A stretch of DNA of 64,000 bases from Pseudonocardia sp. HH130629-09 (GCF_001294645.1 NZ_CP011868.1:4960001-5024000), one strand, 5' to 3'; positions 34,040 through 43,076 are shown, counted from the first letter of the stretch. The notes: generated by a model from the letters alone, not told the origin. Made by a program: numbers and translations.

Positions 34040-34631
34040 ATTCATCTCGGCGACGACCTTGTCGGTGATCCGCGAGACCGTCTCCTTCGATACTGACGCC
34101 CCATAGATGTCAGCGAAATGTGCGGAAACCTCCCCGGTCGTCATCCCTTTCGCATACAGCGACAGTACGACCTCGTCGACATCTGTGAGGCGCCGCTGAC
34201 GCTTCTTCACGATCTGCGGCTCGAAAGTGCTGGCCCTGTCTCTCGGAACGTCGATCTCCACGTCACCCGCGGCATCCGAGAGAACCGTCTTCGAGCGGGA
34301 CCCGTTCCGCACGTTGGTGGATTCCCGGCCGGGGTCGGCCCGGTTCTTGTCGTGCCCGAGGTGCTCGGTCATCTCCTCGTTCAGCGCCGTTTCCAGAACA
34401 TTCTTGGTAAAGAGCTTCAACAGGCCGTCCGGGCCGGTCAACGCCAGCCCGCGCGCCTTCGCCTCGGCCACCATCGCCGCCGCAGCGGCCCGCTCCGCCG
34501 ACGCCTGCCGAGCAGGCTTCGGGTCACCCTCGCTTGGATCCACAAGGTCCGATGTCATCACTGTCCGTGCCCATCTCGCCGGACCTCAGCCCGGCGTGTC
34601 GGGCCGAAAACACCGATCTTGAAACAGTCCC
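34040..34631 (-). mobile_element. IS256-family element (same type as 23234), left part only
   Basis: The end GGGACTGTTTCAAGATCGG is at 34631 on the minus strand. The element is cut at 34040 by the ISL2-like IS. It is almost identical to 23234-23826. Confidence 0.9.
34043..34561 (-). pseudogene. IS256-family transposase, N-terminal part only
   Basis: First 173 or so residues (MMTSDLVDPSEGDPKPARQA through VSRITDKVVAEMN), matching the copy at 23304 with very few changes (for example AERA-AA for AERA-TA and ADPGR for ADSGR). The catalytic residues are missing. After AEMN the frame enters the ISL2-like element. No function is expected. Confidence 0.92.
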
Positions 34632-34792
34632 CCGCGGCGGGGTCGGTGCTGGTGGTCAACGACTGGCAGGTCGTCCAGATCGGGCACCGCAACGACGCCG
34701 AACGAGAGATCGCACTCGGCATCGCCGAACGACGACGCGAACAACGCCGCACCCGCCATCAGCCCGGCACCGACCCACGGAGGACGTCATGA
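34632..34792 (+). pseudogene. C-terminal fragment of an AICE gene upstream of xis
   Basis: The open frame ends SVLVVNDWQVVQIGHRNDAE, REIALGIAERRREQRRTRHQ, PGTDPRRTS, with a stop that overlaps the xis start (ATGA). The upstream part is removed by the IS256 fragment. Position and coupling fit the gene that normally precedes xis-int in pSAM2-type elements, often the replication gene, but I cannot assign a family from this tail. Confidence 0.5.
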
Positions 34793-34947
34793 CCGACACC
34801 GAGTCCCTGACCTACACCGTCGACCAGGTTGCTGCGCTGCTCGGCATCGCCCGAGGCGTCGCCTACGAGTCCGTGCGCAACGGGGAGATCCCCGCGACTC
34901 GCGTCGGTCGCCGCTGGCTGGTCCCGCGCAGGCGGTTCCACGCCTGA
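34789..34947 (+). CDS. xis: Excisionase (Xis), AICE type
   Basis: 52 residues, one winged-helix/MerR-like domain: YTVDQVAALLGIARGVAYES, VRNGEIPATRVGRRWLVPRR. This is the standard excisionase that precedes the tyrosine integrase in AICEs and directs the integrase toward excision. The ATG at 34789 has GGAGGAC upstream and overlaps the preceding stop. int follows 47 bp downstream on the same strand. Confidence 0.88.
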   Translation: MTDTESLTYTVDQVAALLGIARGVAYESVRNGEIPATRVGRRWLVPRRRFHA

Positions 34948-34994
34948 CTCGACGGCGAGCCCGAGCCCACGACTAAGATCGGAGCTGTGGCCTG

Positions 34995-36227
34995 ATGGGC
35001 TTCATCGACAAGACTCCCGAGGGTCGGTACCGAGCGTACTTCCGGGACCCGTCGGGCAAGCAGCGGTCCAAGACCTTCCGGCTCAAGAAGGACGCGGCCA
35101 CCTTCCTCGCCGAGATCGAGACATCCAAGACTCGTGGTGCCTACGTGTCCCCGCACGCCGGACGGATGACCTTCGCCGCGCACGCCACCGAGTGGATGGC
35201 GACATGGAACACCGAGATCACCACCGCGGCGCGGGACCGCTCGATCATGGGCACTCACGTGTTCCCGCGCTGGGGCGACGTCCCGCTGTCGAAGATCGAT
35301 CACCTGGCGCTCCAGGCGTGGGTCAGCGACCTGGGTCAGCGCCGGTCCCGGGCGACGGTCGTCGAGGCGCTGCGACTCGCGTCGGCGGTGCTGCGCTCGG
35401 CCGTGCGGAACCGGCTGATCCCGTTCAACCCGGCTGACGACGTCCGCGTGCCTCGTGTCCGGACCCGCGACACCGACGAACGGATCGTCAGTCGTCCGGA
35501 CCTGCGGACCAGGCTGCTGCCGGTCGTCCCGGAGCGCTACCGCGGGATCGTCGCGACCGCCGCCGGGGCGGGGCTGCGCTGGGGTGAGGTCGCCGGCCTC
35601 CGGACCGATGCCCTGGACCTCGATGCGGCCCGGCTGTCGGTGATCCGGACCGTCGTGGAGGTCTCGGGAAGCACCTCGTTCAAGCCCTTCCCGAAGAGCC
35701 GCGCAGGACGCCGGACGGTGCCGCTGCCTGGCTGGCTGCTGCCGGTCATCCGCGAACACCTGGACCGCTGGCCGACCGAACCCAACGCGCCGATCTTCGC
35801 CAACGAGGTCGGGGCGCCGCTGCTGCGTACCTCGTTCCGGTCCCGCGTCTGGCGGCCCTCGCTCGTCCGGGCCGGGCTGCTCGGTGCCGTCGTCCCACTC
35901 GACGACGGGTGGCAGGCGCAGTGGACCGACACCGACGGCCGCAAGCACGTCGAGACCCTGCGGAGCGAACCTGCCGCCGTGCACCACGTCGCCCGCAACC
36001 AGGCCGGCGGGCTGCGTTTCCACGATCTGCGCCACTCGTACGCCACCTGGCTCGTCGACGACGGCGTCCCGCCCAACATGGTCCAGCGCGTCCTCGGTCA
36101 CGAACACGCGTCGACGACGCTGGACCTCTACACCCGGCGGACCGACAACGCGGATCGCATCCTGCGAGCGCTCGATGACGATGAAGATCCGGACGACGGT
36201 GAGGGAGCGGCACCCGCTCCGGTGTAG
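34995..36227 (+). CDS. int: Tyrosine integrase of a tRNA-Pro-targeting AICE
   Basis: 410 residues, full length. N-terminal AP2-like arm-binding domain (GFIDKTPEGRYRAYFRDPSG, KQRSKTFRLKKDAATFLAEIE), core-binding SAM-like domain (about 65-165), then the catalytic domain. The catalytic Arg is in AGAGLRWGEVAGLR; the HxxR box is FHDLRHSYATWL, then LGHEHASTTLDLYTRR with the His and the nucleophile Tyr. The gene ends 98 bp from the 3' end of tRNA-Pro, the usual geometry for pSAM2-like elements that integrate into tRNA genes. It looks functional, though most of its element is gone or rearranged. Confidence 0.95.
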   Translation: MGFIDKTPEGRYRAYFRDPSGKQRSKTFRLKKDAATFLAEIETSKTRGAYVSPHAGRMTFAAHATEWMATWNTEITTAARDRSIMGTHVFPRWGDVPLSKIDHLALQAWVSDLGQRRSRATVVEALRLASAVLRSAVRNRLIPFNPADDVRVPRVRTRDTDERIVSRPDLRTRLLPVVPERYRGIVATAAGAGLRWGEVAGLRTDALDLDAARLSVIRTVVEVSGSTSFKPFPKSRAGRRTVPLPGWLLPVIREHLDRWPTEPNAPIFANEVGAPLLRTSFRSRVWRPSLVRAGLLGAVVPLDDGWQAQWTDTDGRKHVETLRSEPAAVHHVARNQAGGLRFHDLRHSYATWLVDDGVPPNMVQRVLGHEHASTTLDLYTRRTDNADRILRALDDDEDPDDGEGAAPAPV

Positions 36228-36271
36228 GCGGATGCTCCGGAAATGCTCCGGCAGCAACTCCGGACACGACG

Positions 36272-36317
36272 AAGGCCCTGGTCCCAGGCTCGCTATCGAG
36301 TCTCTGACCAGGGCCTT
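36272..36317 (+). terminator. Terminator between int and tRNA-Pro
   Basis: Perfect 12-bp stem AAGGCCCTGGTC / GACCAGGGCCTT (36272-36283, 36306-36317) followed by TGTGT. It could work in both directions. Confidence 0.75.
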
Positions 36318-36321
36318 TGTG

Positions 36322-36398
<77 letters not shown>

Positions 36399-36435
36399 AT
36401 GGACACTCGGGTCTCCCCGTGAGCCGTGGAGAACT

Positions 36436-37386
36436 CTACCCGATGCCCTCAGTGGCCTGCGCGGGGGTTCCCGTCCGCGCATCGGGGCCGGTCGTCCACG
36501 GTACGAGGGTCAGCAGCGAGGCCTCCGGCGGGCACGCGAAGCGCACCGGCGCGTACGGCGAGGTGCCCAGCCCGGCCGACACGTGCAGCCGCATCCGACT
36601 GCCCCAGCGGCTCGCCCCGCGGGCACGGGCCCGGTCGATCCCGCAGTTGGTGACGAGTGCGCCGTAGCCGGGCAGCCGCAGCTGGCCGCCATGGGTGTGG
36701 CCGGCGAGGACGAGGTCGTAGCCGTCGGCGGCGAAGCCGTCGAGCACCCGCGGCTCGGGGGAGTGGGTCAGCCCGATGCGCAGGTCGGCGTCGGCGTCGT
36801 GGCCGGCGATGCGCGGGTAGCGGTCCAGGTTCAGGTGCGGGTCGTCGACGCCCGCGATCCGGACCGACCGGCCGTCGACATCGAGCAGGTGCCGGGCGTG
36901 GGTGGCGTCGACCCAGCCGTGCTCGCGGAACGCGGCGCGCAGGTCGGTCCAGGGCAGGTCCGCCCCGTGCACCCGCCTGGTGTCCCCGCGACGCAGGTAG
37001 CGGGCCGGGTTCTTCCGGGTGGGGCCGTAGTAGTCGTTGCTGCCGAACACGAACGCGCCCGGCCGCTCCAGCAGCCTCCCCAGCGCGGTCAGCACGCCCG
37101 GGACGGCGTCGAGGTGCGCCAGGTTGTCCCCGGTGTCGATCACCAGGTGCGGGTCGAGCTCGTCGAGCGCGGCGATCCACCGCATCTTGCTGCGCTGGCC
37201 CGGCATGAGGTGGAAGTCCGACAGGTGCAGGATCCGCAGCGGCCGCGCACCCTCGTCGAGGACGGGCAGCTCGACCCGGCGCAGCGTCCAGTGCCGCCGC
37301 TCGATCCCCGCCGCGTACCCGATTCCCGAGGCCCCGAGCAGGGCGGCTCCGGCGGCGGTGCGTGCGAGGGTCCCAGCGATACTCAC
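36436..37386 (-). CDS. Metallophosphoesterase with an N-terminal membrane anchor or signal
   Basis: 316 residues. A short hydrophobic N-terminus (GTLARTAAGAALLGASGIGYAAG) is followed by a calcineurin-like phosphoesterase domain with the usual metal motifs: ILHLSDFHLMPG, VIDTGDNLAH, VFGSNDYYG, GLTHSP and VLAGHTHGGQL. This is the YkuE/YaeI-type subfamily, whose members act on phospholipids or nucleotides near the membrane. It is divergent from the GatB/YqeY gene, and its stop lies just past tRNA-Pro. Confidence 0.9.
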   Translation of the reverse strand: MSIAGTLARTAAGAALLGASGIGYAAGIERRHWTLRRVELPVLDEGARPLRILHLSDFHLMPGQRSKMRWIAALDELDPHLVIDTGDNLAHLDAVPGVLTALGRLLERPGAFVFGSNDYYGPTRKNPARYLRRGDTRRVHGADLPWTDLRAAFREHGWVDATHARHLLDVDGRSVRIAGVDDPHLNLDRYPRIAGHDADADLRIGLTHSPEPRVLDGFAADGYDLVLAGHTHGGQLRLPGYGALVTNCGIDRARARGASRWGSRMRLHVSAGLGTSPYAPVRFACPPEASLLTLVPWTTGPDARTGTPAQATEGIG

Positions 37387-37424
37387 GCGATCCAGCGTAC
37401 GACGCGGGACTATCGTGGCGACCC

Positions 37425-37898
37425 GTGAGCACCCTCAAGGAGCAGCTGCGGGCCGACCTGACCACCGCGATGAAGGCCAGGGACGAGCTGGTCCGGACGA
37501 CCCTGCGATCCGTCCTGACCTCGATCGGCAACGCCGAGGTGGCCGGTGACACCGCCCGGGAGCTCTCCGACGACGAGGTCCGCGCGGTCATCACCAAGGA
37601 GACCAAGCGGCGTGCCGAGTCCGCCCAGGCCTTCGCCGACGGCGGCCGTCCCGAGTCCGCGGACCGCGAGCGCGCCGAGGGCGAGGTCCTCGCCCGGTAC
37701 CTGCCGACCCAGCTCGACGACGACGAGGTGGCCGCCCTGGCGACCGCCGCCGTCGCCGAGGTGGAGGCCGAGACCGGGGAGCGGCCCGGCATGCGGCAGA
37801 TGGGTCAGGTCATGAAGAAGGCGAACGCCGCCGCGGCGGGCCGTGCCGAGGGCGGTCGTGTCGCCGCCGCGGTGAAGAAGGCCCTCGCCGCGGGCTGA
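37425..37898 (+). CDS. GatB/YqeY domain protein
   Basis: 157 residues, GTG start at 37425 (VSTLKEQLRADLTTAMKARD). A TATCGT hexamer lies 9 bp before the GTG, consistent with a leaderless transcript. The protein is the YqeY family, all-helical (ELVRTTLRSVLTSIGNAEV... RRAESAQAFADGGRPE... LPTQLDDDEVAALA... MGQVMKKANAAAAGRAEG). It is related to the C-terminal tRNA-binding domain of the GatB amidotransferase subunit; its role as a stand-alone protein is not settled. It ends in a strong bidirectional terminator shared with topA. Confidence 0.93.
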   Translation: MSTLKEQLRADLTTAMKARDELVRTTLRSVLTSIGNAEVAGDTARELSDDEVRAVITKETKRRAESAQAFADGGRPESADRERAEGEVLARYLPTQLDDDEVAALATAAVAEVEAETGERPGMRQMGQVMKKANAAAAGRAEGGRVAAAVKKALAAG

Positions 37899-37922
37899 CC
37901 CGCCCCCGTCGACGACGACGGG

Positions 37923-37950
37923 CCCCGCACCGGATCGCTCCGGTGCGGGG
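37923..37950. terminator. Bidirectional terminator between GatB/YqeY and topA
   Basis: Perfect 12-bp stem CCCCGCACCGGA / TCCGGTGCGGGG with a 4-nt loop, placed between converging genes. Confidence 0.85.
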
Positions 37951-37962
37951 TCCGTCCTCGAC

Positions 37963-40896
37963 TCAGGTCGTGGGGGTCTTGCGGGTGCGCGTCCCGGTCG
38001 ACTTCGTCGTGGTGCTCTTCGCCGCCGTGCTGCGCGTCGTGGTCTTCTTCGCCGCGGCCGAGCGGGTGCCGGTCTTGGCCGCAGTGCTCTTCGACGCAGT
38101 GCTCTTGGCCGCAGTGCTCTTCGACGCAGCCGGCTTGCGGGTCGTGGTCTTCTTCGCCGGGGCCTTCGCCCGCCGCTCGGCGAGCAGCTCGGAGGCCCGC
38201 TCGTCGGTGATCTCCTCGACCGAGTCGCCCTTTCGCAGGCTGGCGTTCGTCTCGCCGTCGGTGACGTAGGGGCCGAACCGGCCGTCCTTGATCACCATCT
38301 TCTTGCCGGTCGAGGCGTCCTCACCCAGCTCGCGCAGCGGCGGAGCCGCGGCGGCACGGCCCCGCTGCTTGGGCTGGGAGTAGATCTCGAGGGCCTCCTC
38401 CAGGGTGACCGTGAAGAGCTGCTCCTCGTTCGACAGCGACCGCGAGTCCGTGCCCTTCTTCAGGTACGGGCCGTAGCGGCCGTTCTGCGCGGTGATCTCG
38501 TCACCGGAGTCCGGGTCCGTGCCGACGATCCGGGGCAGCGAGAGCAGCCGCAGCGCGTCCTCGAGGGTGACGGTGTCGACCGACATCGACTTGAACAGCG
38601 ACCCGGTGCGCGGCTTCGGCCTGGCCGGCTTCTTCTTGGCGCCCTCGGGCACCTCCGGCTCGGGCAGGAGCTCGGTGACGTAGGGGCCGAAGCGGCCCTC
38701 CTTCGCCACGATCTCGTGGCCGGTGACCGGGTCGGTGCCCAGCTTGCGGCCCTCCTGTGGCACCGAGAACAGCTTCTCGGCGATCTCCTCGGTCAGCTCG
38801 TCGGGGGCCAGGTCGTCGGGCAGGTTGGCCCGCTGGGACTCGCCGTCGACGATCCGCTCCAGGTACGGGCCGTAGCGCCCGACCCGGACGACGACGTCGC
38901 GGCCCTCGGCGTCGGTGAACATCGGGATCGAGTTCACCGTGCGGGCGTCGATCTCCTCCAGGTTCGCGCCGACGAGCTTCTTCAGTCCGCCCGCCTTCGC
39001 GATCTCCGACCCGGTGTCCGCGCCCTCGTCGCCGAAGTAGAAGCCGGACAGCCAGTGCACGCGGGAGTCGTCCCCGGAGGCGATGGAGTCGAGGTCGTCC
39101 TCCATGGCGGCGGTGAAGTCGTAGTCGACGAGCTGGCCGAAGTGCTGCTCCATCAGCCCGACGACGGCGAAGGCCACCCACGACGGGACGAGCGCGGAGC
39201 CCTTCTTCCAGACGTAGCCGCGGTCGAGGATGGTCTTGATCGTCGACGCGTACGTCGACGGCCGGCCGATCCCCATCTCCTCCATCGCCTTGACCAGCGC
39301 GGGCTCGGTGAAGCGCGACGGCGGGCTGGTCGAGTGCCCGTCGGGCACCAGCTCGGTGGCGGTCAGCGCCTGCCCCTCGGTCAGCTCCGGGAGCCGGGAC
39401 TCGGCGTCGTCGGCCTGACCGGTGGACTCGTCGTCCATGGTCTCGACGTAGGCCTTCAGGAAGCCGGGGAAGGTGATCGTGCGGCCGGAGGACGCGAACA
39501 CGACCTTCTCGCCGGTCCCCGCGGTGCCAGCGATCCGGATGCTCACGGTGGTCCCGCGGGCGTCGTTCATCTGCGAGGCGATGGTCCGCTGCCAGATCAT
39601 CTCGTAGAGACGGAAATCGTCACCGTCGACCTCGCGGGCGATCGCACCGGGGGTCCGGAAGGTCTCGCCGGCGGGCCGGATGGCTTCGTGGGCCTCCTGG
39701 GCGTTCTTCACCTTGCGCGTGTACTGGCGCGGCGAGTCCGCGACGTAGGCGTCGCCGTAGAGCTCACGGGCCTGCGAGCGGGCGGCCTCGATGGCCGTCG
39801 CCGACAGCGTCGTCGAGTCCGTACGCATGTAGGTGATGTAGCCGTTCTCGTACAGGCGCTGCGCACTGCGCATCGTGCGCTCGGAGGAGAACCGCAGCTT
39901 GCGGCCCGCCTCCTGCTGCAGCGTCGAGGTCATGAACGGTGGGTACGGCTTGCGCGTGTAGGGCTTGGACTCGACGGAGGCGACCTCCATCGGATGGTCC
40001 TGCAGCCCCTCGGCGAGGCGGCGTGCCTGCGCCTCGTTCAGGGTGACGACCTCGGCGGAGCCCTTCTTCAGCTGCCCGAGCGAGTCGAAGTCGCGGCCGG
40101 TGGCGACGCGCTTGTCGTCGACCTGCACCAGCCGTGCGCCGAACGAGCGCGGGGTGGCCTTCTCCCCGGCGTCGAGGGTCGCGGCGATGTCCCAGTACTC
40201 CGCGGAGCGGAACGCGATGCGGTCACGCTCGCGCTGCACGATCAGCCGGGTCGCGACCGACTGGACGCGGCCCGCCGACAGCTTCGGCATGACCTTCTTC
40301 CACAGCACGGGGGAGACCTCGTAACCGTAGAGACGGTCCAGGATGCGGCGGGTCTCCTGCGCGTCGACGAGGTGCTGGTCGAGCTCGCGGGTGTTCTCCG
40401 CTGCCGCCCGGATCGCCGACTCGGTGATCTCGTGGAAGACCATCCGCCGGACCGGGACCTTGGGCTGGAGGGTCTCCAGCAGGTGCCAGGCGATGGCCTC
40501 GCCCTCGCGGTCGGGGTCCGTCGCGAGCAGGAGCTCGTCGACGGTCTTCAGCGCCTCGCGCAGCTCCGAGACGGTGCTGCGCTTCTCCGGCGTGACGATG
40601 TAGAGCGGGCTGAACTGGTTGTCGACGTCGACGCCGAGCCGCGCCCAGGACTCGCCCTTGTACTTGGCGGGGACGTCCGCCGCGCCGCGCGGCAGGTCAC
40701 GGATGTGCCCGACGGAGGACTCGACGACGTAGTCGTTGCCCAGGTAGGGCTGGATCTTCTTCGCCTTGCTGGGGGACTCGACGATCACCAGGCGGCGCGT
40801 CGGGCGGCCGGATGCGTTCGCCGTCGAGGTCGGCTTGCGCGTGCTGCCCCCCGACGTACGTGCCGAACCCGTCGTTCCCGTTGTCGCTGCTGCCAC
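37963..40896 (-). CDS. topA: DNA topoisomerase I
   Basis: 977 residues, type IA topoisomerase that relaxes negative supercoils. Toprim domain (RLVIVESPSKAKKIQPYLG; LATDPDREGEAIAWH with the acidic metal site), gate domains, and the active-site Tyr356 in GYITYMRTDS. The C-terminal part has the repeated actinobacterial topoisomerase C-terminal domains (FGPYV, YGPYL motifs at about 20-70 residue intervals) rather than zinc fingers. The last 60 residues are a Lys/Ala/Thr/Ser tail with AAKSTASKSTAAK repeats that bind DNA non-specifically in this phylum. It follows the Rv3647c-like gene on the same strand, the order known from mycobacteria. Confidence 0.97.
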   Translation of the reverse strand: MAAATTGTTGSARTSGGSTRKPTSTANASGRPTRRLVIVESPSKAKKIQPYLGNDYVVESSVGHIRDLPRGAADVPAKYKGESWARLGVDVDNQFSPLYIVTPEKRSTVSELREALKTVDELLLATDPDREGEAIAWHLLETLQPKVPVRRMVFHEITESAIRAAAENTRELDQHLVDAQETRRILDRLYGYEVSPVLWKKVMPKLSAGRVQSVATRLIVQRERDRIAFRSAEYWDIAATLDAGEKATPRSFGARLVQVDDKRVATGRDFDSLGQLKKGSAEVVTLNEAQARRLAEGLQDHPMEVASVESKPYTRKPYPPFMTSTLQQEAGRKLRFSSERTMRSAQRLYENGYITYMRTDSTTLSATAIEAARSQARELYGDAYVADSPRQYTRKVKNAQEAHEAIRPAGETFRTPGAIAREVDGDDFRLYEMIWQRTIASQMNDARGTTVSIRIAGTAGTGEKVVFASSGRTITFPGFLKAYVETMDDESTGQADDAESRLPELTEGQALTATELVPDGHSTSPPSRFTEPALVKAMEEMGIGRPSTYASTIKTILDRGYVWKKGSALVPSWVAFAVVGLMEQHFGQLVDYDFTAAMEDDLDSIASGDDSRVHWLSGFYFGDEGADTGSEIAKAGGLKKLVGANLEEIDARTVNSIPMFTDAEGRDVVVRVGRYGPYLERIVDGESQRANLPDDLAPDELTEEIAEKLFSVPQEGRKLGTDPVTGHEIVAKEGRFGPYVTELLPEPEVPEGAKKKPARPKPRTGSLFKSMSVDTVTLEDALRLLSLPRIVGTDPDSGDEITAQNGRYGPYLKKGTDSRSLSNEEQLFTVTLEEALEIYSQPKQRGRAAAAPPLRELGEDASTGKKMVIKDGRFGPYVTDGETNASLRKGDSVEEITDERASELLAERRAKAPAKKTTTRKPAASKSTAAKSTASKSTAAKTGTRSAAAKKTTTRSTAAKSTTTKSTGTRTRKTPTT

Positions 40897-41127
40897 GTGG
40901 TCCTACCTCATCTCCTCGGCTGCGTCGCGGTCCCTGCGACGTCGTCGCCGTTATCCGACCCCGCACAGGTGCATCGTGCGGTCCCGGAGCGTGCCGGGAC
41001 GGTTGCGCTGAGCGTCTTCTTCGGGGTCGACGATCGCACGATCTCACACCGTCGTCGCTCCGTGTCGTGGCTCGTGCCACTGGGAGCGGGCGAGTCGCCA
41101 GCGTAGACCCCGCCGTAGTTCGGCAGG

Positions 41128-41727
41128 TCAGGCGGCCGGTCGGCCGCGGTACCGGGGCCAGTCGGCCGGATTCGTCATCCGCGGCGCGGGGCCCACCAGT
41201 TCCACCAGTCGGGCCAGTCGACGCGCTCCGTGCAGGCGTAACGCCGGGCCGGGCGCGCCGTGTTCCCCCGGGGCGAGCCGTGCCGGGGGCAGGCCGGCCC
41301 GGGTGGCGACGGCGATCAGCGGGCCGTGCGTCCACGACGCCTGTGGATCGAGCAGCAGCAGGTACCCGCCCCGCAGGTCGGGTGTGCCCGCGGCTAGCGC
41401 CCACAGCCGGAGCGCGGCGCCGTCGAGCTGGAAGTCCGGCGGAATCTGCTTGCGACCGTCCGGCGTGCACCAGGCGCGGGCCAGAGGAACCAGGTCGCGC
41501 CGGAACGCGCTGCGCATCCCGGACGCCCCGGGGGCGAGGGTGACGCCGCGGGCGGCCGCCAGCGCGGCCAGCGCGGTCTCGCGCCCCTCGATCGGCAGTG
41601 GGACGTCGAACCGGGCCGTGTCCCCCGCGCCGAACCGCTCGATCCGCCCGGGCCCGCAGAGCAGCCCGGCCAGGTCGGTCAGCCCGGCCGGCCGGGCCTC
41701 CGCGGAGAACAGCGACATCTGCGGCAC
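41128..41727 (-). CDS. Conserved actinobacterial protein (Rv3647c-like), possible SOS gene
   Basis: 199 residues from a GTG at 41727 (MPQMSLFSAEARPAGLTDLA); a second start is ATG at codon 4. No known catalytic motif. It is a single globular domain rich in Arg and Leu (LLCGPGRIERFGAGDTARFD... FRRDLVPLARAWCTPDGRKQ... RMTNPADWPRYRG). The position next to topA matches mycobacterial Rv3647c, a conserved protein of unknown function. A near-perfect actinobacterial LexA box overlaps a TATGCT -10-like hexamer 6 bp before the GTG, so it may be a leaderless DNA-damage-induced gene. Confidence 0.7.
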   Translation of the reverse strand: MPQMSLFSAEARPAGLTDLAGLLCGPGRIERFGAGDTARFDVPLPIEGRETALAALAAARGVTLAPGASGMRSAFRRDLVPLARAWCTPDGRKQIPPDFQLDGAALRLWALAAGTPDLRGGYLLLLDPQASWTHGPLIAVATRAGLPPARLAPGEHGAPGPALRLHGARRLARLVELVGPAPRMTNPADWPRYRGRPAA

Positions 41728-41737
41728 CCGCGAAGCA

Positions 41738-41753
41738 TAGAACGCATGTTCGA
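41738..41753 (-). promoter_or_regulatory. Candidate LexA (SOS) box
   Basis: TAGAACGCATGTTCGA matches the mycobacterial SOS box TCGAAC-N4-GTTCGA at 11 of 12 defined positions. It overlaps a -10-like TATGCT (minus strand, 41734-41739) of the gene starting at 41727. Confidence 0.6.
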
Positions 41754-41793
41754 CCTTGCCCAGCGGGGAGCGCCGGACGGGTGACGCAGCGGG

Positions 41794-42396
41794 TCAGGCG
41801 GGGCCGTTGATCTTCTTGAGTGCGACGCACTTCGGTGCGGTCGCGAACGCCTTGTCCAGCCGCGGGGTGGGCCCGATCTTGTCCAGCCCCTGGGCGCCGG
41901 AGATCGTCCGCAGCTTCTGCTGGGCACCGTCGAGCTTGCCCTTGAAGCCCTGGACATCGTTCGGGTCGATCGCGTCGACGTCCTTCTTGGCCTGGGCGAT
42001 CGTCGTGCCGGACCGGTCGAGCATGTCGCGGACCGCGGTGGCCCACGCGTCGCCGCCGCTCACCGGTGACTGCCCGGCCGCGGCCAGCTGCTTCTTGCCG
42101 GTGTCGATGCCGGCCGCCACCTTGCCGAGGTACTCCGACAGGCGCGTCTTGATCCCGGCGAGGTCGGCGCCGTCGTAGTTCGGCGGGGTGTTGAGCGGCT
42201 GGTAGTAGGCCAGGGTCGCGCCACAGACCTTGTCGCCCCAGGCGACCGGGTCGGCGCCGACGCCCGCGGTCGGTCGAGGGGCCGGGTCCGCCGCGGGGGT
42301 GCCGGCCACGCTCGACGCGCAGCCGCCGGCCAGGAGCGCGGCGAGCAGGGTGGGGAGCAGGACCCGGGCGGTGCGCGCCGGGCGGGGGGTGGCCAT
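41794..42396 (-). CDS. Lipoprotein of unknown function (1)
   Basis: 200 residues. Lipoprotein signal: basic MATPRPARTAR, hydrophobic VLLPTLLAALL, lipobox LAGGC with the lipidated Cys at residue 26. The mature part is helical and charged (WGDKVCGATLAYYQPLNTPP... GIDTGKKQLAAAGQSPVSGG... CVALKKINGPA), with two cysteines that could pair. It resembles the lipoprotein encoded upstream at 42471 in layout and spacing of the Cys residues, so the two are probably paralogues. It is expected on the outer face of the membrane; no function is known. Confidence 0.8.
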   Translation of the reverse strand: MATPRPARTARVLLPTLLAALLAGGCASSVAGTPAADPAPRPTAGVGADPVAWGDKVCGATLAYYQPLNTPPNYDGADLAGIKTRLSEYLGKVAAGIDTGKKQLAAAGQSPVSGGDAWATAVRDMLDRSGTTIAQAKKDVDAIDPNDVQGFKGKLDGAQQKLRTISGAQGLDKIGPTPRLDKAFATAPKCVALKKINGPA

Positions 42397-42470
42397 CGTC
42401 GGGCTCCAGGGTCGGGGCCCGTGGGGGCCCGGGACACGGACAGTGGTCGACGGTAGGACGCCGCCGCGGG

Positions 42471-43076
42471 TCAGCTGCCTCCGCCCTCCCCGGTTGACCC
42501 GTTCGGGGCATCGGCGGGGCCGCCAGGCGGCGGTGTCGGGCGGGCCTGCTCTGCCGTTCGGGTGAGGTCCGTGCAGGCCGTCGAGGCCCGGAACGCCGAG
42601 GCGATCGCCGGGTTGCCGGTGACCTCGTCGAGCGGCCCGGTGGTCCCGGCGAGGCGGGCGAGCGGCTCCAGCGCGGCAGGCAGGTCACGCTGCACCGCGG
42701 CCGGGTCGGCCGGGTCGATGGCATCGACCCGCGAGCGTGCCCCGGAGAACGCCGAGCGGATCTCGCCGAGCCCGCCCTGTAGTCGCGTGGCGAGGGCCTC
42801 GCCGTCGTCGACGGGGGCCGGGCCGAGCCGGTCCAGGTCGCCCAGCGCGCCGTCGGCGGCCTGGGTGGTGCGGGTCAGGTAGTCGGAGAGGGCCCGCAGC
42901 CGCTGCGCCGGATCCGGGGTCTCCGCGGGCGCGTCCACGGCGGTGCGGACGAAGGGCAGCACGGCCGCGCACATCGAGTCGGTCCACTGTTCGACGGTCG
43001 GCCCGGAGGGGCCGCAGCCCGCCAGCACCACGGCCGAGGCGACGAGGAGCGCGGCGAGACCTCGCGATGTCCGCAT
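42471..43076 (-). CDS. Lipoprotein of unknown function (2)
   Basis: 201 residues. The ATG at 43076 is chosen for the upstream GGAGG; the frame is open a little further. Signal MRTSRGLAALLVASAVVLAGC gives a lipobox VLAGC. The mature domain is mainly helical (VEQWTDSMCAAVLPFVRTAV... DYLTRTTQAADGALGDLDRL... FRASTACTDLTRTAEQ) with two cysteines. The tail is Pro/Gly-rich. It sits 74 bp upstream of the related lipoprotein gene, same strand. Confidence 0.8.
   Translation of the reverse strand: MRTSRGLAALLVASAVVLAGCGPSGPTVEQWTDSMCAAVLPFVRTAVDAPAETPDPAQRLRALSDYLTRTTQAADGALGDLDRLGPAPVDDGEALATRLQGGLGEIRSAFSGARSRVDAIDPADPAAVQRDLPAALEPLARLAGTTGPLDEVTGNPAIASAFRASTACTDLTRTAEQARPTPPPGGPADAPNGSTGEGGGS

Noticed and set aside
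30442..34631. Treating the IS256 C-terminal end (30442) and N-terminal part (34631) as the two ends of one interrupted element
   Set aside because: The 8-bp sequences outside the two ends (CGGAGATC and CCGCGGCG) do not match and the end sequences differ in several bases, so they more likely come from different copies.
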